Source of the DNA: Maribacter antarcticus DSM 21422
GTDB taxonomy: Bacteria; Bacteroidota; Bacteroidia; Flavobacteriales; Flavobacteriaceae
Direction of reading: 5' to 3'
DNA: 64,000 nt
Assembly (NCBI RefSeq): GCF_000621125.1
Contig: NZ_JHZC01000015.1
Location: forward strand, 50,264 to 114,263
This document shows, in pieces, positions 1 through 10,266 of this stretch. The notes under the pieces are model-generated. The model was not told where the DNA came from, did not search any database, and saw nothing but the letters and a program-made list of their open reading frames with translations. How positions within the stretch are numbered: position 1 is the first letter of the stretch; each line of letters starts with the position of its first letter. The position numbers and the translations under genes were made by a program.

Positions 1-24
1 CAATTCCTTACTATCACAAGTATA

Positions 25-723
25 ATGACCATGTCCATTAATCTTGCTGCCCACCAGGATTTATTCCAAACTATTGAAATTAATCGTGACCGTATTCTTG
101 TTGAGGAGATACTCACAGAGGCCGAACAGGCATCCCTAACTCCTTTAGATGTTTTAAACAGCTTAGCTGCAGGCAACGAGCGATTTGTAGGTAACGACCT
201 AACCGCAAGGGATCACTCCTTTCAGGTTAGAGAAAGCGCTGATTCTCAATTCCCCAAAGCAATTGTGCTATCGTGTGTCGATAGCAGAGTGCCCGTAGAG
301 GATGTTTTTGACAAGGGTATAGGGGATATATTTGTAGCAAGGGTTGCTGGTAATTTTATAAACGATGATATCCTTGGTAGTATGGAATTTGCCACTAAAG
401 TTTCCGGAGCAAAGCTAATATTGGTACTAGGCCATGAGAATTGTGGCGCCATTCATGCTGCGATAGATGGTGCAGAATTAGGGCATATTACTAAGATGTT
501 GGAGAACATAATGCCCGCTGTAGAAATTTCCACAATAGCGAACGGTCCAAGGTCTTCAAAAAATAGGCTTCTTGTTCATGAGGTGGTGGAAAACAATGTA
601 AGAAACGCACTCCAGAAAATCAAAAAAGAAAGCAGTATCCTTAGTACTATGTTCGAGAAAGGAGAAATCGATATCAAAGGCGCAGTATATGATATGGATA
701 CTGGGGTTGTTATTTTTCTGTAA
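25..723 (+). CDS. Beta-class carbonic anhydrase
   Basis: Predicted to interconvert CO2 and bicarbonate in the cytoplasm. The 232-residue protein has the beta-class zinc site: Cys84 and Asp86 in the SCVDSR motif, and His137 and Cys140 in GHENCGA. The D/R pair of the Cys-x-Asp-x-Arg motif is intact, and the dimer-forming AGNF...GSMEFA segment follows. Length fits the family. The first 36 residues are not typical of it and the ATG at 31 is an alternative start; there is no obvious signal peptide. It stands alone, and what lies upstream is outside the window. Function is inferred from motifs known for the family. Confidence 0.93.
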   Translation: MTMSINLAAHQDLFQTIEINRDRILVEEILTEAEQASLTPLDVLNSLAAGNERFVGNDLTARDHSFQVRESADSQFPKAIVLSCVDSRVPVEDVFDKGIGDIFVARVAGNFINDDILGSMEFATKVSGAKLILVLGHENCGAIHAAIDGAELGHITKMLENIMPAVEISTIANGPRSSKNRLLVHEVVENNVRNALQKIKKESSILSTMFEKGEIDIKGAVYDMDTGVVIFL

Positions 724-892
724 GAATGAGACGTAACAACGTGTACCGTTTGAAGGGTTATTTCAAACTTTTGGTTCAACAAAATTTATTGTTCTCCCCA
801 TGGCAAGAGTCAGTTGATTTGAGTTAGATTTTATAGTGGATATTTAGAACAATATATCCTTTTTTTTAAGCCACTAACCTAAAACTATTATT

Positions 893-1543
893 ATGATAAA
901 ATATCAATTACTATTATTATTCGTTTTTGTCTCATTTATTAAAGATGGAGCGGCCCAATCAAAGTTGGCTTCAAATCAATTTAAAAAAGAATTCTCTAAT
1001 TTAGAAGAGGCATTAAAGAATCCTGAAAATGTTTACAGGATTGACTTGAGCAATCAAAATTTAAAATTCTCAGACACTATTTGGTCAAAATTTACGAACC
1101 TTGAATATTTGAGTCTAAAGAATGATCACCTTAAAAAAATTCCCGCCGGTATTGGTTATTTAAAAAACCTTAAAGTACTAGATTTAAGTGGCAACGATTT
1201 TAAAGTTTTACCATCAACTTTCAGCAACTTAACAAAGTTGCAGGAACTATTTCTGAACGATGATAAAAATTTTAAGTTTAAAAAAAACATCTCCATTCTG
1301 AGCAGGTTACCAAACTTAAGATCTCTCCACGTTGAAAATGATGGGCTAAAGTCATTACCTAAGGATATATTCAAGCTAAGTCATTTAGAATCATTGTACC
1401 TCAATAATAACGAATTCAAACAAATTCCAATTGAATTGAGTGGCCTAGAAAATTTACTATTCTTAGATTTTCATGATAATAAATTCAAGCTATCCTCTCA
1501 AAATATACAAAACCAAAATTTTGGTTACAAGATTAGGTTTTAG
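893..1543 (+). CDS. Secreted leucine-rich repeat protein
   Basis: A 216-residue protein with an N-terminal signal peptide (hydrophobic residues about 4-16, then AAQ). About six leucine-rich repeats follow (roughly residues 45-200), with the pattern LxxLxLxxNxLxxIPxxI, for example LKNLKVLDLSGNDFKVLP. Such repeats form a curved binding surface; no enzymatic domain is seen. It is preceded by a 170 bp gap and followed by a long non-coding region, so it looks monocistronic. Export to periplasm or surface is inferred from the signal peptide. The ligand is unknown. It ends in TAG. Confidence 0.85.
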   Translation: MIKYQLLLLFVFVSFIKDGAAQSKLASNQFKKEFSNLEEALKNPENVYRIDLSNQNLKFSDTIWSKFTNLEYLSLKNDHLKKIPAGIGYLKNLKVLDLSGNDFKVLPSTFSNLTKLQELFLNDDKNFKFKKNISILSRLPNLRSLHVENDGLKSLPKDIFKLSHLESLYLNNNEFKQIPIELSGLENLLFLDFHDNKFKLSSQNIQNQNFGYKIRF

Positions 1544-2397
1544 TTCGTCTAAATAGTCTTAAGAGGTTATTGCGAAAAGAAGCGCAGCGCATACTTTCGT
1601 TTATCAACTGGGTACAGATTATAATTTACTCAAAGACTATCGGGTTTTAGAAAGATGTCCTCTAAAAGACAATAGTCGTTAATTATTGACTACTTGATTT
1701 AGAATGATCTGTGGCTATGTTTTTCAATATAACATCAATACTATATAGCTATAGTAATTGATAAGATGCTACTTATTAACACCCTCTGCATCTTAATTCA
1801 ATTATACCAAGTGGATAAAGTTGTACGATAAGTAACCCATGACAATTTAAACAAAGGATGCCGAATAATTTTGATTCCCAAGGTCAAAGAAATAGAACAG
1901 GAAAGCGGTTAGAAAAAGATGAAAGTGCATTGGAAGCTATAGTTCTCTATAACGCTAATATCTATCAAAATTTTGAAGGTAGCTTTCCTTATCAAATACT
2001 GGAAATACTATAGCGTAAGAAAAATTATGGACTAACCAAATAAGAGTTTTAGAAAAAGTTATCTTTGTTTTTGATTCACTTATTTCGACATAGATAATTG
2101 ACAATCAACAAAATACGCAATAATTTAAAGAGGCCTTAGATAGGACAAAAGTATAAATGGCGAAATTCAAATAAAGGAAGAGCTAATACACTATGTTGCT
2201 AAACCTAAACATACTTTAAGGTTTACATATCTTTATGAAGATGTAATCACAAGGTTTAATTTCAAAATTTTTTGATATGAACTTGAATGGTATTATTTCC
2301 ACATATTTTGTAAAATCATAAGGAGTCAATTTTTTAGTGTTTGCGAAAACACACTCGAAATGGCTTCAGTTCTGAATCCAAATTAAATAACAGCATA
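1544..2397. other. Non-coding stretch, no gene recognised
   Basis: About 850 bp without a convincing reading frame on either strand. The stretch around 1858-2010 has slightly protein-like codon texture on the plus strand but is broken by stops and matches no family I recognise. It may be an old pseudogene. Confidence 0.5.
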
Positions 2398-3111
2398 ATG
2401 AAAAAAACATATGTACTCATTGTATTACTCTTATCTATTTTTTTAGTGCACGCTCAGAATACAACTGATTTCTTTTCAAAGTCTGATATGTTTTTTAAGA
2501 CCAATGTAAAAAATGGTAGGGTTACTTATAAAAGTATTAAGGATAGTCCGGAACCACTGAACGAATTAATTCAAATTGCCAAAGGAATTTCAGTAGATAA
2601 AATAAATCTGGACGAGTATCAGGCATTCTGGATTAACGGGTATAACCTTTCGGTAATTAAAGGAATAATAGCAAATTATCCCCTAAAATCACCTTTAGAT
2701 ATTGATGGGTTTTTCGATAAAATTAAATATGATATTGGAGGGAAAAATATCACTCTTAACGATATGGAACACCAATTGTTAGAAGACAATTATTCCAAAG
2801 ACCCACGCATGCACTTTGCTCTTGTTTGTGCCGGTTTAGGGTGTCCGCCTATAATTGACGAAGCCTATACGCCCACGAGATTGAATTCACAATTGGCTAG
2901 ACAAACACAAAAAGCCTTGAATGACCCAAATTTCATTCAAGTAAGCAAAAATAAAGTAAAGATTTCACAGATTTTTATTTGGTACAAGAGTGATTTTAAT
3001 CCTGATGGAAAGGTGACCGATTTTATTAACAGATACAAATCTGAAAAATTACCTAAAAATATAAAAGTGTCTTATTATCCGTACGACTGGACGTTAAACG
3101 ACTTTGAATAA
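2398..3111 (+). CDS. DUF547 domain secreted protein
   Basis: A 237-residue protein from the ATG at 2398, chosen because it begins a clean signal peptide (MKKTYVLIVLLLSIFLVHAQ). An upstream TTG at 2341 would add 19 polar residues ahead of the signal and is unlikely. The body carries DUF547 hallmarks: YQAFWINGYN, then FALVCAGLGCPPI with its paired cysteines, then a C-terminal IWYKSDF. DUF547 proteins are common exported proteins of Bacteroidota and Proteobacteria with no settled activity; a papain-like or transglutaminase-like fold has been proposed. It appears monocistronic. Confidence 0.88.
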   Translation: MKKTYVLIVLLLSIFLVHAQNTTDFFSKSDMFFKTNVKNGRVTYKSIKDSPEPLNELIQIAKGISVDKINLDEYQAFWINGYNLSVIKGIIANYPLKSPLDIDGFFDKIKYDIGGKNITLNDMEHQLLEDNYSKDPRMHFALVCAGLGCPPIIDEAYTPTRLNSQLARQTQKALNDPNFIQVSKNKVKISQIFIWYKSDFNPDGKVTDFINRYKSEKLPKNIKVSYYPYDWTLNDFE

Positions 3112-3186
3112 ATTTTAATTCATTACGGTGGTAAGGTATTCATATTGCCATTCCAAAAATTTAAATAAAGGATTACTTATAATTCA

Positions 3187-3257
3187 TTGTAGCTGAATGG
3201 CTAGGAAACAATCCACAAGAGGTTTAATAGTGGTTCGATTCCCTTCGATGCCTTGAG
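3187..3257 (+). pseudogene. Degraded tRNA-like segment 1
   Basis: The segment has a D-arm-like TAGCTGAATGGCTAG at about 3190-3204 and a T-loop-like GGTTCGATTCC at about 3232-3242, spaced as in a tRNA. The acceptor and anticodon stems do not pair convincingly and there is no clear CCA end. I read it as a decayed tRNA copy. The family of the parent tRNA cannot be told. Confidence 0.4.
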
Positions 3258-3700
3258 ATGAATTAGGCACCTTTAAATGAATTTAAAATCAGCGATTCAA
3301 TTTGGATAATCGTTACAATAGCATTGTAATTTCTGATTCTACTTCGAAAGCCTGTTATTGTCTCATCAACAATTGGAGCATAAAATTTTTGATGTAAAGA
3401 AACTCATACCGCTGTATAATTATTCAATACATTTTATAATACGAACTAAAAATAAGATACGGCTTATGGTTTAATAAAAGTCTAGGCTTCCTGAAAATAT
3501 GAAATTGTTAGTCCTATTATACAAGGTTTAATTGAACTAGTATAATTAATCACACTAGTCATTAAACTTTTAAAAAAACCTATGCATTTTCTACTTCGAT
3601 AATCTATACAAATACTTATTTTTAGGTTATAACAAATCAATAATCAGCGAATACGATACCGTATACGGTTTTCATAGAAAAGGTAGTAAAATATCGTGTT

Positions 3701-3763
3701 TTGGGAGCTTTTTTCAAACTCAGAACCTGAAGATTACTGGTTCGAGTCCAATTCCCGCTACAA
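3701..3763 (+). pseudogene. Degraded tRNA-like segment 2
   Basis: The 3' half resembles a tRNA: an arm-like CAGAACCTGAAG, then a T arm with CTGG-TTCGAGT-CCAA at about 3737-3751, then a TTCCCGCTACA end. The 5' acceptor strand and a proper D arm are missing. It lies about 500 bp from the other tRNA-like segment in the same orientation. It could be the 3' end of a tRNA copied by an integration event or a plain remnant. Confidence 0.4.
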
Positions 3764-3792
3764 AGCTTAACGCCAATATCTACGTGTATACC

Positions 3793-4362
3793 TTACCAGT
3801 GACCCGTTCCCATTTCCCCTTTAAAAGGTCCAACCAAGTCAGGAGTAATCCAACCAGCATAAAATTCACTGTCCTGCGCCACTGCTCGTTCCCCATCTAT
3901 ATAACATTCAAGATGCTGAGGATAGAATGCTATATGATTTTCCAATGCTGTAAATTCTGGAAAAGGTTTCGTGTACGACCAAGCCACTGGGCGGTCAGGC
4001 TTCGTTTTTAAAGCCCAGTAAATCGCTTTCCCCTTCCATTCGCACATTGACGTCTTTACGGGTATTCTTACAAATGCACTCATGTCAATATCACACTCGG
4101 GAATATAATAAGTTGGTGGGCTAGCCGTCTCTAGAACTGCTAGAGAATTGTGAGAATCTGTAATTTTTTTCCCTTCGTATTTGACTACTATTGGTTTACT
4201 CATTCTTTCAATAATAGGTGGACGTGGAAAATCCCAAACAGACCGCTGCCCTTTTTTTGGCTCTATGGCAAAAGGTGGTCTTTTAGTACCCGTATTACCC
4301 CAGCTTTTACGAGCCTTTTGCAACCAATTTAATTCCGATTTACGTTTCTCATTTAACCCCAT
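3793..4362 (-). CDS. DUF427 domain protein
   Basis: A 189-residue cytoplasmic protein without signal peptide or membrane segment. The region from about residue 55 (KPIVVKYEGKKITDS) to the WAWSY-like segment (AWSYTKPFPEFTALENHIAFYP) and the final GWITPDLVGPFKG is the DUF427 pattern, a small beta-rich family of unknown activity in many bacteria and fungi. The first 50 residues are basic and include RPPFAIEPKKGQRSVWDFPRPP, as in the longer subclass of the family. It is transcribed alone, opposite to the genes upstream. Confidence 0.82.
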   Translation of the reverse strand: MGLNEKRKSELNWLQKARKSWGNTGTKRPPFAIEPKKGQRSVWDFPRPPIIERMSKPIVVKYEGKKITDSHNSLAVLETASPPTYYIPECDIDMSAFVRIPVKTSMCEWKGKAIYWALKTKPDRPVAWSYTKPFPEFTALENHIAFYPQHLECYIDGERAVAQDSEFYAGWITPDLVGPFKGEMGTGHW

Positions 4363-4565
4363 ATATTCAGTTTAAACCTTTCATCCTTTTTTTAAGTTTT
4401 TAATTTTATCTTGGCTCGCTGACATAATGTCCTAACTAATATTTGATTTAATGCTCAGCCACGTTTAAAGTTAGTAAACTCTAATTTTAAACTTTCTGGT
4501 TTAACAGCAGCAGGTCACCTTTTACAACCAAGTTTAAATTCTATCTACATTAGTACCGTTAAAAT

Positions 4566-5759
4566 TCATTCCGCTGCCTTAATTTTAATCCAAACCATTC
4601 TATGGTCCGAACTGGATTTCCTATCCAACATTAAATCATGTAATACCTCTCCTTGAACGGGCCAAAAAACACCACAATCCACTACGTTTAAGTCAATAGA
4701 TGGAAGAACATAATCTGCTCTTAATTTCCAAAGCGCGGTGTGGTATTTTCCACTTTCATTAGTTGGGCTTAAGCGCTCACCGCCTTTGCTAGAAGGGTTG
4801 ATTTTATGGTTCACTCTTGGATGGCTCAATAAATCCCCTATTCCGCTTCTAATGGAACTGCCTTCATCCGGTGAAGAATTTAAATCTCCCATAATCACAA
4901 AGGACGTATCACCTAAAGCTCCCTTTTTACCAAGATCATCGTAAATATAAGAGCTACCTTCATTATCGATATAGTCTCTCCAAAATCTAATTTCATCGTG
5001 ATTCCTTTTACCATTTCTATCTTCTTCTCCATCAAAGCCAGGTGGAGTAGGATGACTGGCAAGTACATGTATAGTTTGATCGCCGAATTTTATGGGTACA
5101 TCCCAATGAGATTTTGACGAAAGCCGAAATTTCTGCCAAGCTTCCGGACTATAAAAATTATCGCTATCAACTGTACTTGTTTTCAAATAATCAGGCATGT
5201 CTTTCCACTTGAAAAGTTGAAATGTGCGGATGTTCTCCTTGTCGATTGGAAACTTAGAAAGCAATACCATTCCATAATGACCTAGATACCTTCCATAACC
5301 ATAGGCATCGTTCCCGTTTCCTTCAAATTTTCCATCTCCATTGAGATCAAACGGTGTTGCAACACCTGTGTTAAAAGTTGAATAGTAATAATAAGGATAG
5401 TCTATTGCCTCCGTATCTCCATGCCCTAAGTTCAAATATTCCTTAATGAATTTTTCTATACCCTCTTCAGGATTTTCGATATAGTCAAATTCATTTAGCA
5501 GAATTACATCTGGCCTTTTTGTTTGTATAATCTTTGCAATATTTATAATATGTTGGCTAGTCCCTTTTGAAAGCTTATCTTTTAATATCTGGGATGAGAC
5601 ACCATCGGCACCCCTACCAAGGTAGTTCTCGGATTCCATACTTACGTTGAAGGTTGCAAACGTCAGATAGCTTGGTTCGTTTCCAATGGTTATATTCTTA
5701 CATTGAACAATAACAAAGACCAAGCATAAACAAGCCACTACATATTTAAAACGCATCAT
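4566..5759 (-). CDS. Endonuclease/exonuclease/phosphatase-fold lipoprotein
   Basis: Starting at 5759 the protein is 397 residues. This start (MMRFKYVVACLCLVFVIVQC) gives a lipoprotein signal with lipobox IVQC and sits behind AGGA; the longer frame from 5867 would bury the signal. EEP-fold landmarks are present: TFATFNVSMES near the N-terminus, VILLNEFDYIE (metal-binding Glu), HVLASHPTPPGFDGE, VIMGDLNSSPDEG, and a C-terminal SSDHRMVWIKI. Relatives cleave phosphodiester bonds in nucleic acids or lipids; the substrate here is unknown. Predicted to be anchored in the periplasm or at the surface. No operon partner is seen. Confidence 0.9.
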   Translation of the reverse strand: MMRFKYVVACLCLVFVIVQCKNITIGNEPSYLTFATFNVSMESENYLGRGADGVSSQILKDKLSKGTSQHIINIAKIIQTKRPDVILLNEFDYIENPEEGIEKFIKEYLNLGHGDTEAIDYPYYYYSTFNTGVATPFDLNGDGKFEGNGNDAYGYGRYLGHYGMVLLSKFPIDKENIRTFQLFKWKDMPDYLKTSTVDSDNFYSPEAWQKFRLSSKSHWDVPIKFGDQTIHVLASHPTPPGFDGEEDRNGKRNHDEIRFWRDYIDNEGSSYIYDDLGKKGALGDTSFVIMGDLNSSPDEGSSIRSGIGDLLSHPRVNHKINPSSKGGERLSPTNESGKYHTALWKLRADYVLPSIDLNVVDCGVFWPVQGEVLHDLMLDRKSSSDHRMVWIKIKAAE

Positions 5760-6603
5760 TCCTATTAATAAGATTACCAGTCTACAATAGTACACTTTTA
5801 CAAACTTTTCCAAATCATTAATTATACTAAAAGCTTTCCTACTCTTCCTTTTAAAATAGAGCAACAAAGGGTTAACGAATACTACGTTTTTTCATCTCTA
5901 AGTTGATCTATGCATCCTATATTTATACTTTTCCTATAACGTATTGTACTACCCAATATCTTCTTGGGAATAATTCATAAAATCCTCTACAATATTAAAT
6001 ATAACGTTCTTATTTAAGAATAAACTTATCCTCTCAGGTTCTTCGGGGGGAACCTATGATTGCAATCTTTTATAGACACTTTTTTAATCTAACCCAACCT
6101 TTATTTAAACTCTCAAGAAAGATAATAAAAATAGGATAACACAAAGAACTCTTTATCAAGAATGCACTCCAACTTGGGGTATAAAACCATAGCGGAATTT
6201 AAAATAGAAATATGTAATCAAAATATACCAGTATGACCCTTATCAAATTACTCAAGTTTTTGTTTCAAGTACACGTCTGTAAAATTTAATATTTGAGACG
6301 GTAAATAGTCGCTGCAAGCTGACTCTATTGTTACAAGTAAATTTTTAGCGTTTATGACAAGTGCAAAATGAAGCTCTTGGAACAATAAAACAGTCATCTA
6401 AATGTACTTTCAAAAAAACTATGCGAACTCGATTACCTTTTTTAATTAATAATTGTATTAAACAATACTTAAGAATGGAAGGGGTTGGGTACTTCTAAAT
6501 TTGATTACAGTCATACTAAAAATTGAGATTAAAACCCCGTTTTTATAACATAGTAGCCATGCACGGTATTGATAATAAGCAACCTAAACAGTTTTTGGTA
6601 TAA
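5760..6603. other. Non-coding stretch
   Basis: About 840 bp of AT-rich sequence with no reading frame or repeat that I can support. It presumably contains the promoter of the EEP lipoprotein on the minus strand near its upstream end. Confidence 0.5.
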
Positions 6604-8209
6604 ATGATATTTAACCTAGGCAAAAAAAGGAGTGAAAAATTAAAAACATCACTTAGTGAAATTAAAGAGGGTTCTTTTGATTTTGAAATGATTGAGAAAT
6701 ACTTTGAGAACAAAGATAATTCTGAGGTATTTCACATTTTATCAGATAAGACTTGTGATGATTTGGATTCTGAAAAATTGTTCTGTTTTCTTGACAGAAC
6801 AAACGCAAGAATTGGCCAATAGTTTTTGTATCATAAGCTGAAAACGATTTCTTCAAACACAAAGAATAGTAAACCCAATGAAGAAATTATTTCGATATTT
6901 ACACAAGATGCCGTTTTTAGAGTGAAAATTCAACGAGAATTGACACCGTTAAATGACTTCAAAACATCCTATGTGTCCTCTCTTTTTCAAGAGAAACATA
7001 TACCTCCTCCAAAATATTTTTTCATTTTCCAATTATTGTCATTTGCGAGCATATTGCTTTTGGCATTACTTCCGTTTAATTTTTAATTCATTTTCGCCCT
7101 TATTTGGATTTTTGTAATTAACCTTGGAATCCATTTTTGGAATAAGAAAAATTTATTCAAATACTTGCAATCAATTAAGCAGTTGTTGCGACTTAATCAC
7201 AATGCCTCTTCCATTCATAAAGAAGTACTTTTAAGTAGGATTAATACTGATTTAGCCCAATCAGTCAGGGTAATACATCAGGTTAGGAATCGGATGTTGT
7301 TTTTTTAGCTAGAGGGGAAACTGCAAGGGGATTTAGCCGTTATATTCTGGAGTACGTTTGAACTCGTAAAACCGCTCTTCCTTTTAGAACCAATTCTACT
7401 ATTCGCAGTTTTAAAACGATTACATACAAAACGTAAGGAAATCGAAGCCGTTTTTTCATTTATTGGAGAAGTAGATTCGTTAATTCCCATTGCCTCCTTA
7501 AGAAAAGGGAGTCATTTGTTTTGCATACCTAAAATCAATAAAGAAGACATTAAGATTATCGCGGAGGAAATATACCATCCTTTAATTCAAAATTGTATAA
7601 CCCATACCATTTCGGTTTCAGACAAATCAATCCTTCTGACAGGTTCCAATATGTCGGGGAAAACAACTTTTATTAGAAGTGTCGGTTTAAACCTAATCCC
7701 TGGTTTAACAATAAACATCTATTTTGCCAAAGCAATTACCTTACCGATGATGCGGATATACTCCGCTATTCGGATACGTGACGACTTAATAAACGATAAA
7801 AGTTACTATTTCGAGGAGGTACGCACCATTAAAGAGGTGCTTGAAAAAAGTAGGGAAGGTAAACCAGACCTTTTCCTACTCGATGAGATTTTCAAAGGCA
7901 CAAATACGGTAGAGAGAATCGCCGGCGGTAAAGCAACACTATCTTATTTAGCGCAAAAAAACAACCTAGTCTTTGTGTCTACGCGTGATATTGAACTAAC
8001 AGATATGCTAAAAGATTCATATGAATTATATCATTTCAGCGAAAATATAAACCAGAAAACCGTTGATTTCCATTTTAAATTAAAAAAAGCAATGCCTTAA
8101 AATTCTTGAAATAAACGATTACCCAGATAGCTTAATCAAAGAGGCAAATGAAATTCCAATAGTACTTGATAAGCATATGCAAAAGGATGAGCTTTCACTT
8201 CTGGATTAG
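6604..8209 (+). pseudogene. MutS-family ATPase pseudogene
   Basis: One continuous frame (6604-8100) is interrupted by three in-frame stops: TAG at 6820, TAA at 7084 and TAG at 7306. The last part shifts frame after 8100 but still encodes the family-like end ILEINDYPDSLIKEA up to TAG at 8207. The C-terminal ATPase is well preserved: Walker A TGSNMSGKTTF, Walker B LFLLDEIFKGTN and the downstream VSTRDIELTD. Two membrane-like segments precede it, as in the Bacteroidota MutS-related membrane proteins, which are distinct from mismatch-repair MutS. A protein from 7516 onward would be only the ATPase half, so loss of function is the likely state. Confidence 0.85.
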
Positions 8210-8318
8210 CTCCCGAATAGCTTACTTTTAAGCTAAATGACACTAAGGTGACACCTAACTGTCGTAATAAAAGCCCTGGAGAACTGCTAGCTTTGCACCA
8301 ACAGAAAACTGTAACCCA

Positions 8319-10076
8319 ATGGAAACTCCATCACTTGGAAATAATCTTATTTACCAAAGAAAACTGAAAGGTTATTCACAAGAAGAACTTTCGCAAAAAA
8401 CAGAAGTGACTATACGCACTATTCAACGGATAGAAAAGGGTACTGTAAATCCGCACCTGCAAACCGTAAAACTACTAGCCGCTGCCTTATCTATAAATAT
8501 AGATGACCTACTCGTACTAGAAAACCCTAAAAAAGAATCTATACAGCAGAAATGGCTACTCCTAATGCACGGCACACCATTATTGGGGTTTCTGTTGCCC
8601 TTTTGTAATGTATTGTTTCCGCTGTTCCTTTGGATTCACAAAAGAGAGGATAATTCCCTTTACGACGAACATGGCACCCGTATTATAAATTTTCATATCA
8701 CCGTATTAATACTTTATATTCTTTCCTTTGTAGCATTAATTACTATTGAAAAATGGGGGTTTATATTCTTTATACTCGTAATCCCAACATGTGTTTTAAT
8801 TGTTATAGCTAATATTATTTATGCGGTAAAGGAGCATAAATGTTACTATCCCCTAGCCATTCCTTTTTTAAAGTTCAAAAAACAAAAAGTAAACAAGGTG
8901 CTTTTATTACTTCCATTTGCCTTTGTAGTTATAAGTTGTCAAACTTCGATGAAGGAAGGTATTACCCGTTTGGACGGAACAATGATTTCCGCAGATTCCT
9001 TAACCCATAAAATAGACCAGTTGCTAACAGATGCAAAGGTACACGGAATGGCAATTTCTGTATTTAATAAAAACACACCTGTATACCAAAAAATCTTCGG
9101 TTATAGCGATTACCCTAATAAAATACCACTTACCGATTCTACAAATATTTACGGGGCTTCCTTAAGCAAAGCAGTCTTCAGTATTTTGGTAATGGCCTTA
9201 GTGGAAGAAGGCGTAATCAATCTGGATACGCCACTCGAGAGTTATCTGCCAAAGAAAATATATGAATATGAACCACAGACCCGATGGCACGACGACTTTT
9301 GCGATTTAAAAAAAGATAGCCTTTACCAAAAGATCACGGCTCGTATGTGCCTTGCCCATACTACTGGATTTCCAAATTGGAGGTGGATAGAAAAAGACCA
9401 AAAACTTAAAACTCATAGTACACCCGGGACCAAATACAGCTATAGTGGCGAGGGTTTCGTCTATTTACAGGTAGTTTTAGAAAAATTGTCCGGTATGGGC
9501 CTGGAGGAGCTTGCACAGGAAAGGGTTTTTGAACCCTTAGGGATGAAAGCCTCCAGTTACCAATGGAATCCCAAATTTGAAAAGGATTATGCCTTCGGTC
9601 ATAAAACAGATGGGGGAAAATATGAAAAGGACAAGGATAACGAACCTCGTGGTGGTAGTACTTTAGAAACAACAGCCTTAGACTACGCTACATTCTTGGA
9701 GGCCATACTTCATAAAAAAATCGTATCCGTAGCTTCCTATACAGAAATTTTCTCTCCCCATATACGGATTACATCATCTGCTCAGTTCGGAGTTGGAACT
9801 GCTATCAAGACCGATAAATATGATCCTATTAACCTTAGTTACGGCCTAGGATGGGGCTATTTAAAAACACCGTTTGGCAAAGGAGTATTCAAGGAAGGGA
9901 GCGGAAACGGATTTCAACATTATTCAATTTTGTTTCCAGAAATAGGCATAGGAATTATGATCATGACCAATAGCGATAATGGAAAAAGCATCTTTAAGGA
10001 ACTATTGGAAGTGGCAATAAAAGACACCTTTACCCCTTGGGAATGGGAGAATTACATCCCCTATAATGAATTATAA
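8319..10076 (+). CDS. HTH (XRE)-DUF4870-class C beta-lactamase-fold fusion
   Basis: A 585-residue protein in three parts. Residues about 6-65 are an XRE helix-turn-helix (YSQEELSQKTEVTIRTIQRI). Residues about 78-185 hold three or four membrane segments of the DUF4870 type, as in membrane-bound HTH proteins of this phylum. From about 190 a basic stretch (KFKKQKVNK) and a hydrophobic run ending in VVISC (Cys207) look like a lipoprotein signal peptide. A serine hydrolase follows with SxxK at Ser281-Leu-Ser-Lys284, Tyr375-Ser-Gly, and a C-terminal GLGWGY. The frame is uninterrupted, so this is either a true fusion or two genes whose stop/start was lost. If exported as drawn, the hydrolase would be periplasmic and the HTH cytoplasmic. 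Confidence 0.85.
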   Translation: METPSLGNNLIYQRKLKGYSQEELSQKTEVTIRTIQRIEKGTVNPHLQTVKLLAAALSINIDDLLVLENPKKESIQQKWLLLMHGTPLLGFLLPFCNVLFPLFLWIHKREDNSLYDEHGTRIINFHITVLILYILSFVALITIEKWGFIFFILVIPTCVLIVIANIIYAVKEHKCYYPLAIPFLKFKKQKVNKVLLLLPFAFVVISCQTSMKEGITRLDGTMISADSLTHKIDQLLTDAKVHGMAISVFNKNTPVYQKIFGYSDYPNKIPLTDSTNIYGASLSKAVFSILVMALVEEGVINLDTPLESYLPKKIYEYEPQTRWHDDFCDLKKDSLYQKITARMCLAHTTGFPNWRWIEKDQKLKTHSTPGTKYSYSGEGFVYLQVVLEKLSGMGLEELAQERVFEPLGMKASSYQWNPKFEKDYAFGHKTDGGKYEKDKDNEPRGGSTLETTALDYATFLEAILHKKIVSVASYTEIFSPHIRITSSAQFGVGTAIKTDKYDPINLSYGLGWGYLKTPFGKGVFKEGSGNGFQHYSILFPEIGIGIMIMTNSDNGKSIFKELLEVAIKDTFTPWEWENYIPYNEL

Positions 10077-10082
10077 TTTCCT

Positions 10083-10235
10083 TCTATAGAAGAAAGTCCG
10101 AGTAGCATTGATTTAGGTGCTATAAAACGAACACTTGTTGCTAATTTAGAGAAATTTAAAAACTACAGCGCAGGATTAAACCCACCTTTAATTGAGCTTT
10201 CAAAAACTAAAGGGCAAAGGTCATTTGTTAAATAG
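10083..10235 (+). pseudogene. Short open remnant of unknown gene
   Basis: A 50-codon stretch without stop (SIEESPSSIDLGAIKRTLV... to a TAG) follows the fusion gene but has no start codon. Its residue texture is protein-like. I recognise no family; it may be the tail of a deleted gene. Confidence 0.3.
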
Positions 10236-10266
10236 CCTGAAATACTATGTTTATTTCTTTGAAAAA

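Noticed and set aside
6604..8100. Reassignment of TAG to an amino acid
   Set aside because: Intact neighbouring genes end in TAG, TAA also interrupts the MutS gene, and other pseudogenes carry frameshifts. Ordinary decay explains it.
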